Part shown: positions 1 to 7,415 of the stretch, piece by piece
Layout of the letters: every line of letters begins with the position of its first letter
Position numbering within the stretch: position 1 is the first letter of the stretch
NCBI GenBank assembly: GCA_001789205.1
Contig: MFYT01000073.1
Span: 47,452-111,451, forward strand
Length of the DNA stretch: 64,000 bases
Direction: 5' to 3'
From: Candidatus Raymondbacteria bacterium RIFOXYA2_FULL_49_16
Lineage (GTDB): Bacteria; Fibrobacterota; OXYB2-FULL-49-7; XYB2-FULL-49-35
Notes under the pieces: generated by a model
Seen by the model: the letters and a program-made list of their open reading frames with translations, nothing else
What the model was told of the DNA's origin: nothing
Database searches by the model: none
Program-made: the position numbers and the translations under genes

Positions 1-474
1 GAATCTGTTCGACCCCATAACGATCGGAATAACCTTTGTAGCATCATCTCCTGGCTGCAGCTTTATGAATCCCCGCAGGGTCCCAGGCAGGGCAAGGGTG
101 TCGGTGGGCACTTCTGTTGTGTCGCCGTCAAACACCACGGAATCCAGATAACCCAGGCTGTCATCAACGCCCTCGGCAAAGACATTGTAGGTGTCCGCGG
201 GCAGATCGTCTGTGCCATACCAGCCCGTACTATCTGTGTAGACGGAATCAGCGATGGCAAACCGCTTCCCAATGGCATAAGGGTTGTGGTCAACAGTTAC
301 AAAGCGGACTTTAGCGTGTTTGGCAGGCGTGCCGTCTGAGTTGTAGATATACCCTGATGTCAGCGCGTTTCCCTGGCTGCTGCCGCCGCCCGCAACATCA
401 GTTGGGCCTGAACTGCAGGAGAGAAAAAGCGTGGTTGGGAGGAGAAGAAGGGTGAGGAGAAGTAAGAGTTTCAT
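1..474 (-). CDS. Lipoprotein with carboxypeptidase-regulatory-like domain, C-terminus cut by window edge
   Basis: The frame starts at an ATG (474-472) and stays open to base 1, giving 158 residues without a stop. The N-terminus is a long Leu-rich signal segment followed by a lipobox (Leu-Phe-Leu-Ser-Cys, Cys about residue 20) and a Gly/Ser-rich linker, so it is probably a lipoprotein. After the linker the pattern of a SGYIYNSDGTPAKHA stretch, a DSTGWYG stretch and a LPADTYNV stretch resembles carboxypeptidase-regulatory-like or SpaA-type beta-sandwich repeats, which often decorate surface lipoproteins. Function is unknown. It lies 67 nt downstream of the TIGR02147 gene on the same strand; TIGR02147 genes are often seen next to secreted or lipoprotein genes, so it may be its target or partner (inference). 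Confidence 0.75.
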   Translation of the reverse strand, partial: MKLLLLLTLLLLPTTLFLSCSSGPTDVAGGGSSQGNALTSGYIYNSDGTPAKHAKVRFVTVDHNPYAIGKRFAIADSVYTDSTGWYGTDDLPADTYNVFAEGVDDSLGYLDSVVFDGDTTEVPTDTLALPGTLRGFIKLQPGDDATKVIPIVMGSNRF

Positions 475-490
475 GTGGGCCTCTGTTGTT

Positions 491-525
491 GCCACGGCCC
501 TTCGACTACGCTCAGGGGCCGTGGC
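491..525. repeat. Perfect 10-bp inverted repeat, REP-like hairpin
   Basis: The arms GCCACGGCCC (491-500) and GGGCCGTGGC (516-525) are perfectly complementary around a 15-nt loop that reads TTCGACTACGCTCAG. It sits between the lipoprotein start and the TIGR02147 stop. No T-run follows on the minus strand, so it is a poor intrinsic terminator for the minus-strand genes; the short TTTT lies on the plus side. The loop resembles dispersed short palindromic elements common in many environmental bacterial genomes. Confidence 0.6.
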
Positions 526-541
526 TTTTGGAAATATTATT

Positions 542-1387
542 TTAACCTTTTATATTATCAATCTTACATTTTTTAGAACCAGGAAAGAACTGAACATTCA
601 CAATATATGCCTGGTTGGATTCCTTGTCATCCACCGCAATTTCCATAAGCCGCTGCTTGAATTTCTGTATCTCGCGTTTTACCAGGCCAAACCCCTTGTC
701 CGAAATCCCAATGACCAGGCTTGACACATCCCGCTGGTTGGGCAGGTAGTCTTCAATGGCTTCGCACCCCAGTTCCGCATACTGGCCGTTCATTTTCCGC
801 ACAGCCGGTGAAACAACCTCAGGATCTGTGGTAATAACCGGGTCTCTTTGAATATAGGTGCCGTTTTTTGTGCGCTTGATGAATCCCAGCGAAACAAGCA
901 GCGCCACGCTCTCTTTGGCCTGGGTGGTTGTGATAAAAGGCCTGACACAACTCGCAAGGGCTGTAAAATCGTCTTTCCACTTGCCAGTGCACGCCAATTC
1001 GCGCATAATGGGATTGTACCAGTTGGAGTAATACGCGAAAAGATCTGCTGGAACAATTACCGGTTTTACCCGGGGAATGGCGCCGCGAAGCAATGCCAGA
1101 AATTCGGCCCGCGCCTTGTGGGTTTTTGCCTGGTTGAAGTTGACCAGGGCCGTAAAATATTTCTTTTCAGCGTCGTCCGTGAGGCAAAGGCCCCGTATAA
1201 AGGCCGGAATGGTTGACAAGGAAAGATTGCGTCTGCCATGTATGACCTCAAGGACAAGCGAGTGTGTCTTGAGCCCCGCGATTTTGACAAAGGTCCGGTA
1301 TGAATACAGTGTATTGTTTTTTTTCTCGTTTTCGTAGAAATCACGGATATACTGGCGGTAGTCCATGTAGTGGAAGAGGTGCTTCAT
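542..1387 (-). CDS. TIGR02147 family protein (putative transcriptional regulator)
   Basis: This 281-residue protein begins with the family hallmark region (a Tyr-Arg-Gln-Tyr-Ile-Arg-Asp-Phe-Tyr segment near residue 10, then an HTH-like stretch about residues 25-60 containing TFVKIAGLKTHSLVLEVI) and continues into a DUF4423-like C-terminal half. The family was first defined from paralogues in Fibrobacter succinogenes and is abundant in Fibrobacterota; its members are thought to be regulators, but no member is well characterised to my knowledge. Length fits the family (about 270-290). It is the best single taxonomic pointer in the window. No partner other than the adjacent lipoprotein is obvious. 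Confidence 0.85.
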   Translation of the reverse strand: MKHLFHYMDYRQYIRDFYENEKKNNTLYSYRTFVKIAGLKTHSLVLEVIHGRRNLSLSTIPAFIRGLCLTDDAEKKYFTALVNFNQAKTHKARAEFLALLRGAIPRVKPVIVPADLFAYYSNWYNPIMRELACTGKWKDDFTALASCVRPFITTTQAKESVALLVSLGFIKRTKNGTYIQRDPVITTDPEVVSPAVRKMNGQYAELGCEAIEDYLPNQRDVSSLVIGISDKGFGLVKREIQKFKQRLMEIAVDDKESNQAYIVNVQFFPGSKKCKIDNIKG

Positions 1388-1501
1388 ACTCAGTAATATA
1401 AGCGTCTATGGGCGGGAAATCAACGGATGAAAGATCTTTTTGGACTCATTTGAGACCAGGGTCTGGCAACGGGGGAGTTCGTTCAGAGACTGAGTCGCGG
1501 A

Positions 1502-1738
1502 TCAGACAGCAACGGCGATATATTCGGCAAATGAAGAAGACGGGGGAATTGGCAAATGGTCTTCCTTCAAACCCTCAACATGCATCCGGATTGCCTCATA
1601 CATGTTTTGTTCTGTTTCGCCCTGCGTATCGCCGGTTGCGATACACCCTGGCAGATCAGGCGAATACGCGGAGAAATTGTTGCCAATTTTTTCGATTACA
1701 ACCAGAAAACGGTTAACTTCTCGCACTTTTTTCAGCAT
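1502..1738 (-). CDS. hicB: HicB-like antitoxin, orphan
   Basis: The 78-residue product has the compact HicB fold signature: a beta strand with FLVVIEK, then SAYSPDLPGCIATGDT, then a helix with the Glu-Thr-Glu-Gln-Asn pattern and an Ala-Ile-Arg-Met-His-Val-Glu-Gly-Leu stretch. HicB proteins neutralise the RNase HicA. There is no room for a hicA (about 60 codons) on either side: only 114 nt separate it from the TIGR02147 start and 32 nt from the IspH-UbiA stop. The start ATG follows an AT-rich leader. It lacks an obvious C-terminal DNA-binding domain. Likely an orphan antitoxin or a HicB-fold protein with another role. Confidence 0.75.
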   Translation of the reverse strand: MLKKVREVNRFLVVIEKIGNNFSAYSPDLPGCIATGDTQGETEQNMYEAIRMHVEGLKEDHLPIPPSSSFAEYIAVAV

Positions 1739-1770
1739 AATTAAAATATAAATTTAAAATGTATGATTTG

Positions 1771-3525
1771 CTACAAACCAGGAACCAGGCCTGCGGTTGC
1801 CGCCAGAATAAGCAGAAAGGGCGCGTAAAAGGTGAAGTCGAGTACCAGACTGAACACTGCCCAGCCCGCAAGCTTGTTCTTTATGAACAGGTGATAGACC
1901 AGTAAAAGATACGCAGGGCATACCAGAAGCAGAAGGCTGTTTGCGGGAATGAGGCTGGTGAAAAAGCCTGCGATGGGAACCAATGCGCACAGAACAAGGA
2001 GGGGATAGGGAAAAAGAAGCGATAGTTTTTTACCCAATACAATAGGCAGGGTTTCTCGGCCTACTATGTTGTCGCGCTGAATGTCGTACAAATCGCGGAA
2101 TATGGTCCGGATAAAAACCAAAATGAAAATAAAAAGAAAGGCCACTATCTCGCCGGAAGAAGGCAATGAAGTGAACAGGCTGACGCCCGCATTGGGCAGC
2201 ACTGCGCAGATTACCGCCCATGCCATGGCAATGCCGATGTCTTTTGACAGCGTAATGTCTTTCAGGCGCCTGTTGCGGAGAAAGGGCAGGTTGTTTTTCG
2301 GCAGCAGTTTCATGTGGTACAATATGCCGGCAAAACTGGCCACCAGAAGCAGGATGAATTCGCTCAATCCCGACTGGTAGGCAAGCGCAATGGACAGCAA
2401 ACCCGTGAGCATGCAGAGCAGAATGGAAATTTTACGGTGACGGTAGATATAATCTGTCTTGAATATCTCCTGGTACTGGTTTTCCGTGATATTGGTCAGA
2501 TGGTTCAGAATGTACATTGAATTGATGTAGAGCCAGGCAATGGCCATGTGCAGGTAATTCGCGGACATGCCCTGGATGTACGATGCGGTCCACGCGGCAA
2601 GCGCCGCGCCAAAGGCAAGGTAGATATTGAAACTCACGGCTATTTTTACCGACTCGATGAATATCCTCTGGTACAGGGGTCGCTGATGGTCCGCGATTTC
2701 ACTCAGCCGTTCGTAAACCCGGTTAAGCAGCCATGACGGAGTGGAGGCGCCGGACGCTATGGCCACACTCCTGGTTCCCGTGAAATCAGCAGGATTCAGC
2801 TCCGCCTCGGTCTCGATGTGGAACACATGCGTACATGAGGCGCGCGCAAGGTCGGCAAGCCGTGTTGAATTGGCGCTGTTTTTCCCGCCCACAACCACGA
2901 CCGCGTCAGAGCTTTTTGACAGTGCAACCACCTCGGCTTGGCGCTGGTCAGTGGCGCGGCAGATGGTGTCGAAGATTGCCGCGTCCGCATATTGCGCACG
3001 GATGCGTTCCTTGATCCGTTCGTATTCACTGAGATTCTGTGTTGTCTGTGCGACCAGGCAGACCTTGCCGAGGCCAGGCAGTTTTCCAATCTGGTCCGGC
3101 GTCTGGATCAGGTATCCCTTGCCCTTTGCGCAACCAAGCAGGCCCACCACCTCGGCGTGGCCTTTGTCGCCGAAAATGACAATGGCGTATCCCTTGGCGT
3201 AATACTGTCCGATGATTTTGTGGATACGTTTTACATGGGGGCATGTGGCGTCAACGATGCGCACAGGCCGGGCCTCCATCTGGCCGCGGATGTCCGGAGG
3301 TACGCCATGAGTCCTGATGACAACCGTGGATGCGGTTACTTCGGCCGGTGTTTTCACTGTGGTGACGTTTTTTTTCCGGAGCAGCTCCATGGTCTGGGGA
3401 TTGTGGATAAGGGGGCCCAGGGTCTCAATGGGTTCATCTGATTCGTGCGCGTGTTTGAGAATGGTGTTCATGGCCATACGCACGCCCATGCAGAAACCCG
3501 ATGCCTGCGCAATGGTTATCCTCAT
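1771..3525 (-). CDS. ispH: Fusion of IspH (HMBPP reductase) and UbiA-family prenyltransferase
   Basis: Residues 1-285 are a full IspH, the [4Fe-4S] enzyme that makes IPP and DMAPP in the MEP pathway: Fe-S cysteines at about C12, C95 and C189, a Thr-His-Gly at 72-74, a His-Ala-Glu at 123-125, a Ser-Ala-Asn at 217-219 and the Ala-Ser-Gly-Ala-Ser-Thr-Pro motif near 258. Residues 290-584 form a multi-helix membrane domain. It carries the second UbiA motif, RDLYDIQRDNIVG followed by Arg-Glu-Thr-Leu-Pro (about 477-494). The first UbiA Asp motif (NDxxD) is not evident; the equivalent loop near 341-350 reads NHLTNITEN. Length (584) equals IspH plus one UbiA domain. It is the last gene of an operon with glycerol-1-phosphate dehydrogenase, overlapping the gene before it by 4 nt. 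UbiA could act as a DGGGP-synthase-like or quinone prenyltransferase; the operon favours the former (inference). Confidence 0.9.
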   Translation of the reverse strand: MRITIAQASGFCMGVRMAMNTILKHAHESDEPIETLGPLIHNPQTMELLRKKNVTTVKTPAEVTASTVVIRTHGVPPDIRGQMEARPVRIVDATCPHVKRIHKIIGQYYAKGYAIVIFGDKGHAEVVGLLGCAKGKGYLIQTPDQIGKLPGLGKVCLVAQTTQNLSEYERIKERIRAQYADAAIFDTICRATDQRQAEVVALSKSSDAVVVVGGKNSANSTRLADLARASCTHVFHIETEAELNPADFTGTRSVAIASGASTPSWLLNRVYERLSEIADHQRPLYQRIFIESVKIAVSFNIYLAFGAALAAWTASYIQGMSANYLHMAIAWLYINSMYILNHLTNITENQYQEIFKTDYIYRHRKISILLCMLTGLLSIALAYQSGLSEFILLLVASFAGILYHMKLLPKNNLPFLRNRRLKDITLSKDIGIAMAWAVICAVLPNAGVSLFTSLPSSGEIVAFLFIFILVFIRTIFRDLYDIQRDNIVGRETLPIVLGKKLSLLFPYPLLVLCALVPIAGFFTSLIPANSLLLLVCPAYLLLVYHLFIKNKLAGWAVFSLVLDFTFYAPFLLILAATAGLVPGL

Positions 3526-5372
3526 GGCAGCAGTCCCTTCAATTCGGAAATAATGACTTTCAGAATAGCCGGGTTGTATCCCGCGATCTTAAAGGTATTA
3601 TTCACCAGGAATGAAACGGTAGGCTCTGTATTAAACACGGAATCTGAAAGGGCGACGGCCGCGGAAAAGAGCGTCTCTCCCTCCTTGCTGTGGGAACAGG
3701 CCCTGATTCTTACGGTATCGATATCGAGCTGGTGCGCGCACGCGTGCCATTCATCCGCGGGTTCTGGCGTCCTGGTTTCAAACCGCTGCTGCACATCAAA
3801 TCCGCGGCACAGTGCGTAGTCATAGGCTTTTCGCTTGGGATAGAGGGCAAAGACACACAACTGACGGCTGCTTTCGCGGATTTCACCCGGTCCATTGAGA
3901 CTCTGGAAAGCGTTGGTCCATTCTCCTTCCCGGGTTTTTTTTTGCGCGCGGTACGCATAGGGATGCAAGACTACGAGTGTCGCGGGAAGAGAATCAAAGA
4001 TTACGGTTTCGAATGAACGCAGCATTTCAACAAAAGGAGGATCCTGGAAAGAACCCATGATCTCGAGGCGGCCGGGCATGCGTATTCTGCTGAGCAAGTG
4101 GTATGATTTCACGACACTCTGGTTGATGCGGAGCTTGTTGCCAGCGGGGGTAAACGTAGCGCTGATTTCCGCGAACCGGGGATCGGCCGTTACAGCGCTA
4201 TCAAACAGAAAGGCCGGATATGCGGCAAGACCGTAGTGCGCAATGGTCTCTTTGCCGCGGGTGGCGTTGATATCGATAAAATCGAAACGCGCCTCGGGAA
4301 AACGGCGCCGTATTTCCATAATAATGTTCCCGGTATGGCAAGTGGGGCACGATTCGTCGTTGACCACGGTCACGGTAAAGGAGCGGGCTTTGGTAAAGAC
4401 GCACCGCGCCTTTTTTGTCATGGGATCGCGGCACACGCCGCTTTTACCCGCTTGCCTGCAGTCAGTGTCGTATCCGCACTCGGGGAACGCTACGCACGGC
4501 CCTGTCCGGGGTGCGTTGTCGCAGAAGAAGCGCTCCACCGGATAGGCGGTTATCGCTCCTTCGTATTCCACGCCATTGATGAAAAGCGTGGGTGAGCCGT
4601 TTACCTTGCGTTTTTTCGCCTCGCGTATGTTCAGGGTAAACAGGGAATCGCCTTTGCGCGAATCGACATATGCGGCAATGGCGGATATCGCCGGGGCGGA
4701 AAAACCCGCGGTGCGCGCGGCTTTTCTCCAGTCAGAGTCAATGTCCTGGTTCCTTTTCCGCAGATAATCGAGCAGCTTGTCAGGATAGAAGGCGGCTATC
4801 ACGGTTTGCCGCATGTCTTCGAGCACTTCATTGAGCCCGTGCAGGCTCACAAAGCGATCCGTGCCCTCCATGTTGCCCGAGGCCTGGCATTTGCTATCAA
4901 CTGAGGCGCCTTCGGGCAGGGGTTGGCCGGGTTCTTCAGCCTCTTGCTCGCCATCGCGCGCATGGGCGATGAAATAGAGGTTGAAGACGATGTTTTTTTT
5001 CCACGCACGCAGGAGGGGCAGCAGTTCATTGACCGCGGCAATGCCATAAGGACAGTAGCTCATGATAAAGAGGTCGAGGGTGACAATGCCGTTTTTCTTG
5101 CGTACAGGCGCATTCTTTGGTCCATGGCTGAAAAGGGCGTCGGATATCCGGGTGATATTCGCGGGAGTTGGCGCAAGCACGTGGCGCACGCCATTACCAT
5201 GACACGTTTCGCACGATTGGTGTGCGGGGTTGTTGCTCCATTCGGCATAGATGTCCTCGTGGCAGCGCTGGCATTGACCGCTGCCCGCCTGCACAGGCTT
5301 TTCCTGCACTGCGTTTCCCATACACCAGAAAAAAAGGACAAGTGCGGCAAGGGGAGCGGGGGCCATGCTCAT
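3522..5372 (-). CDS. Secreted protein with CxxCH motifs and thioredoxin-fold domains
   Basis: A 616-residue protein with an N-terminal signal or anchor segment (about 5-22). CxxCH haem-type motifs stand at about 34-38 (CQRCH) and 54-58 (CETCH), a third at 343-347 (CPTCH, more likely a thioredoxin-type active site). Residues about 95-290 look like a DsbA/GILT-type thioredoxin fold: a beta strand ending in MSYCPYG, with only one Cys at the active site (C107), and a cis-Pro loop GSPTLFING near 260-268. A Cys-rich linker (285-325) leads to a second thioredoxin-like domain (330-430). The last 180 residues are unassigned. It overlaps both neighbours by 4 nt (ATGA), so it is co-translated with glycerol-1-phosphate dehydrogenase and IspH-UbiA. 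A periplasmic redox role is inferred; I know no characterised protein with this layout. Confidence 0.7.
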   Translation of the reverse strand: MSMAPAPLAALVLFFWCMGNAVQEKPVQAGSGQCQRCHEDIYAEWSNNPAHQSCETCHGNGVRHVLAPTPANITRISDALFSHGPKNAPVRKKNGIVTLDLFIMSYCPYGIAAVNELLPLLRAWKKNIVFNLYFIAHARDGEQEAEEPGQPLPEGASVDSKCQASGNMEGTDRFVSLHGLNEVLEDMRQTVIAAFYPDKLLDYLRKRNQDIDSDWRKAARTAGFSAPAISAIAAYVDSRKGDSLFTLNIREAKKRKVNGSPTLFINGVEYEGAITAYPVERFFCDNAPRTGPCVAFPECGYDTDCRQAGKSGVCRDPMTKKARCVFTKARSFTVTVVNDESCPTCHTGNIIMEIRRRFPEARFDFIDINATRGKETIAHYGLAAYPAFLFDSAVTADPRFAEISATFTPAGNKLRINQSVVKSYHLLSRIRMPGRLEIMGSFQDPPFVEMLRSFETVIFDSLPATLVVLHPYAYRAQKKTREGEWTNAFQSLNGPGEIRESSRQLCVFALYPKRKAYDYALCRGFDVQQRFETRTPEPADEWHACAHQLDIDTVRIRACSHSKEGETLFSAAVALSDSVFNTEPTVSFLVNNTFKIAGYNPAILKVIISELKGLLP

Positions 5373-6406
5373 GGGAAAACCGCGTGGTAGGCTTTTTCAA
5401 TGGTTTTGACATCAGTCTCATCAAGAATCGAGTAGCGGCCGCGCCGCATTTCAGGCGCTTTGCGTACCGAGCACAGGAATTCCTTGCGCGAAAGCCCCAG
5501 GGCTGCGGGTGTCGCGGCCATGGAAAACCGGGTGAACATTCTGCGGACAGCGTCGGTTTTTATATGGTGAAGGTGCAAGGTAAAAAGCGTCGCAACCCCC
5601 ACCTGCTCACCGTGGCTTGAGCCTCTGTGATAGAGCAGGTCAATGGCATGGCTGATCATATGTTCGGCGCCCGAGCTGGGCCTGCTGCTGCCAGTAATGC
5701 CCATGGCAATGCCACTCATGATAAGGCCCTCAATGAGGGTCTTCAGGAGTGCGGATCCATTGAGCGCCGCAGAGCGGTGCTCAATGAGCTGAATGGCCGC
5801 GTTACGGGAAATTGTTTCGGCAAAATCGTCGATGCGGTCCTTGCCTTTGTGCCAGGCAAGACGCCAGTCCGCGCAAGCGGAGAGGTTGGAGACCAGATCG
5901 CCCATGCCGCTCCTAATGGTGCGTACCGGTGATTTTTGTATGACATCGAGGTCCGCGATGACGGCCATGGGCATGTGGGCGTTGAGGCTGCGCGTACGGC
6001 CCTTGCATTTGATCACCGCGATGGGTGAGGAGATGCCATCATTTGATACGGCCGTGGGTATGCTGATGAATCCAACCGCTTTTTCCGACGCGGCGTATTT
6101 TGCCACGTCAATGGCCACTCCTCCTCCCACGCCAATGACCGCGTCAGGCGCGCCGCGGTCGATCGCCTTTTGGACCACGGCGGTTTCAGCCAGGGTACTG
6201 TCGCGTACAATGAGGATGTCGCTGGGACATCCGATTTCCCGCGCCACGGAGCGGGCAATGGAATGGAGCGGTTCGTCGCCGGTGACAATGAGGCATTTCT
6301 TGAGAAAGACGTTGCGTTCTGACAAAAGCGGCCTGATGCGGGTGAGCGCGCCGTGATCCACGCACATGAACACGGGGAGCGGGACGTCTCTGCGGAGGAT
6401 GGCCAT
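5369..6406 (-). CDS. egsA: sn-glycerol-1-phosphate dehydrogenase
   Basis: The 345-residue protein belongs to the iron-containing alcohol dehydrogenase superfamily, G1PDH (EgsA/AraM) branch, which reduces DHAP to sn-glycerol-1-phosphate, the archaeal-type lipid backbone. Visible: the nucleotide-binding loop GVGGGVAIDVAK (92-103), the substrate loop SIPTAVSNDGISSP (115-128), and metal ligands Asp170 (GMGDLVSN), His249 (GAEHMISHAID) and His265 (SSHGEQVG). The length fits. It is the first gene of a three-gene overlapping operon with the CxxCH protein and IspH-UbiA. The ATG directly abuts the T-tract of the terminator of the upstream SWIB gene and has no Shine-Dalgarno sequence, so initiation is unusual or the mRNA is leaderless. 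Bacterial AraM enzymes also exist, so archaeal origin is not proven. Confidence 0.88.
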   Translation of the reverse strand: MAILRRDVPLPVFMCVDHGALTRIRPLLSERNVFLKKCLIVTGDEPLHSIARSVAREIGCPSDILIVRDSTLAETAVVQKAIDRGAPDAVIGVGGGVAIDVAKYAASEKAVGFISIPTAVSNDGISSPIAVIKCKGRTRSLNAHMPMAVIADLDVIQKSPVRTIRSGMGDLVSNLSACADWRLAWHKGKDRIDDFAETISRNAAIQLIEHRSAALNGSALLKTLIEGLIMSGIAMGITGSSRPSSGAEHMISHAIDLLYHRGSSHGEQVGVATLFTLHLHHIKTDAVRRMFTRFSMAATPAALGLSRKEFLCSVRKAPEMRRGRYSILDETDVKTIEKAYHAVFP

Positions 6407-6442
6407 AAAAAAGAATGCCCCGCTGCAGTGAACAGCGGGGCA
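6407..6442 (-). terminator. Intrinsic terminator of the SWIB gene
   Basis: On the minus strand a perfect 10-bp stem (TGCCCCGCTG / CAGCGGGGCA, 7-nt loop) is followed by a TTC and then six T residues. It lies 25 nt after the SWIB stop codon. The T-tract ends one base before the egsA start codon. Confidence 0.85.
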
Positions 6443-6467
6443 CCAAATACGGTTTTATCCGTTTCCG

Positions 6468-6737
6468 TTATTTTTTCAGGTTCTTGTTGACCAGTTTGGT
6501 CATCTCGAACATGTTGACGGATTTCTTGCCGCCGAACACTGCCTTGAGGGCTTCGTCAGCGTTGATCATACGTCTGTTTTTGGCGTCCTGCAGTTTGTTC
6601 TTCTTGATGTAGACCCACAGCTTTTTGGTGAGTTCGGTGCGGGGAAGGGGCTTGCTGCCGACGACTTCAGCGAGCTTTTCATTGGGCTGGACCGGAGCCA
6701 TGAACTTCGCGTTGGGTTTGCGCTTTTTCGCTGCCAT
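6468..6737 (-). CDS. SWIB/MDM2-domain protein
   Basis: The 89-residue protein is a stand-alone SWIB domain: a basic Lys/Arg-rich N-terminus, then the core LPRTELTKKLWVYIKKNKLQD, the AspAlaLysAsnArgArgMetIleAsn strand, and a C-terminal helix VNMFEMTKLVNKNLKK. SWIB domains are typical of eukaryotic chromatin remodellers, and small bacterial versions occur in chlamydiae, planctomycetes and some FCB bacteria, where a nucleoid or DNA-related role is suspected. The start has a good ribosome site (GGAGGAAAG before ATG). It is a monocistronic unit closed by a strong terminator at 6407-6442. Confidence 0.85.
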   Translation of the reverse strand: MAAKKRKPNAKFMAPVQPNEKLAEVVGSKPLPRTELTKKLWVYIKKNKLQDAKNRRMINADEALKAVFGGKKSVNMFEMTKLVNKNLKK

Positions 6738-6849
6738 AACACTTTCCTCCTGGATAGGTTTGTTTTTTGTTAAGAAACCCTCTATGGAATTTCTTCTTTT
6801 TCACTGGTAATATCACATTTCTGACAGGAAGAAAGCAATACAAATTTTT

Positions 6850-7200
6850 TCAGGCCGTTTCAGCCTGGAAGGCGTCCCGTTTGTATTCATTGCGGTGCAG
6901 GGGGCAGAATTTCGGGTAAATGTACTGCTTGGGGAATATTTTTACCTTATATTTGTTCTGGCAATTTTCCAACTGGCAGGTGAGTTCAAGCTCGGTGACC
7001 TCGGTGAAACCGTGCTTGAAAACGAAGTTCTTGACGTCCACGGCCTCGTACTGTTTGATCTTACGCGTCCGATTGGCTATGTTGCGGTGAAATTCGCAGT
7101 ATTTTGCGATGGGGTGGCCGATGAATTCTTTGCCGCACCCCGGTTCCTGGCATACCTTGTGCTTGAGGCGTTTCTTTTTCTTATAGCGTGGTAGTTGCAT
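6850..7200 (-). CDS. Small zinc-binding protein with two C-x4-C / C-x2-H modules
   Basis: I start it at the ATG 7200-7198, preceded by AGGAGA at good spacing; an upstream in-frame extension to 7323 is rich in Arg and overlaps the neighbouring small gene, so it is rejected. The 116-residue product is basic, with a run PRYKKKKRLKHK at the start, and carries two similar modules: CQEPGCGKEF...YCEFH and CQLENCQNKY...FCPLH. Each gives four potential zinc ligands. That pattern suggests a nucleic-acid-binding or structural zinc protein. I do not recognise a named family. It follows the 56-residue acidic Cys protein by 23 nt and probably shares its transcript. Confidence 0.65.
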   Translation of the reverse strand: MQLPRYKKKKRLKHKVCQEPGCGKEFIGHPIAKYCEFHRNIANRTRKIKQYEAVDVKNFVFKHGFTEVTELELTCQLENCQNKYKVKIFPKQYIYPKFCPLHRNEYKRDAFQAETA

Positions 7201-7223
7201 GTGATGGTCTCCTGTATGGTTCT

Positions 7224-7394
7224 TTAGACGATAGTGAGGTCGTTTTCGTCGTAGCTCTCGTCGCTTTCCATGTCGTCGTAGGAATCGTACAGGATCATCT
7301 GGCAACCATCGAAATCGGGGCAATCGACACAGTTAAAGTCGTCGGCGCCCTCTATTTCGCACAGTTTTTGGGAAACCCGTGCCTGTCCTTCCAT
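7224..7394 (-). CDS. 56-residue acidic, Cys-containing small protein
   Basis: This ORF begins at ATG 7394-7392 after a GAAAGGAAG ribosome site and ends with TAA at 7226-7224. The product is strongly acidic in its second half (many Asp/Glu between residues 34 and 52) and has four Cys: one near residue 12 and a cluster NCVDCPDFDGC (about 21-31), so it may bind zinc. The basic zinc protein downstream and this acidic one could interact by charge (inference). Upstream, the HTH-receiver protein ends 21 nt away on the same strand, suggesting one transcript of three genes. No family recognised. Confidence 0.6.
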   Translation of the reverse strand: MEGQARVSQKLCEIEGADDFNCVDCPDFDGCQMILYDSYDDMESDESYDENDLTIV

Positions 7395-7415
7395 TGTCTT
7401 CCTTTCATCCTCCCG

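Noticed and set aside
7201..7323. Longer form of the two-module zinc protein
   Set aside because: It would overlap the 56-residue gene in another frame; the ATG at 7200 has a good ribosome site.
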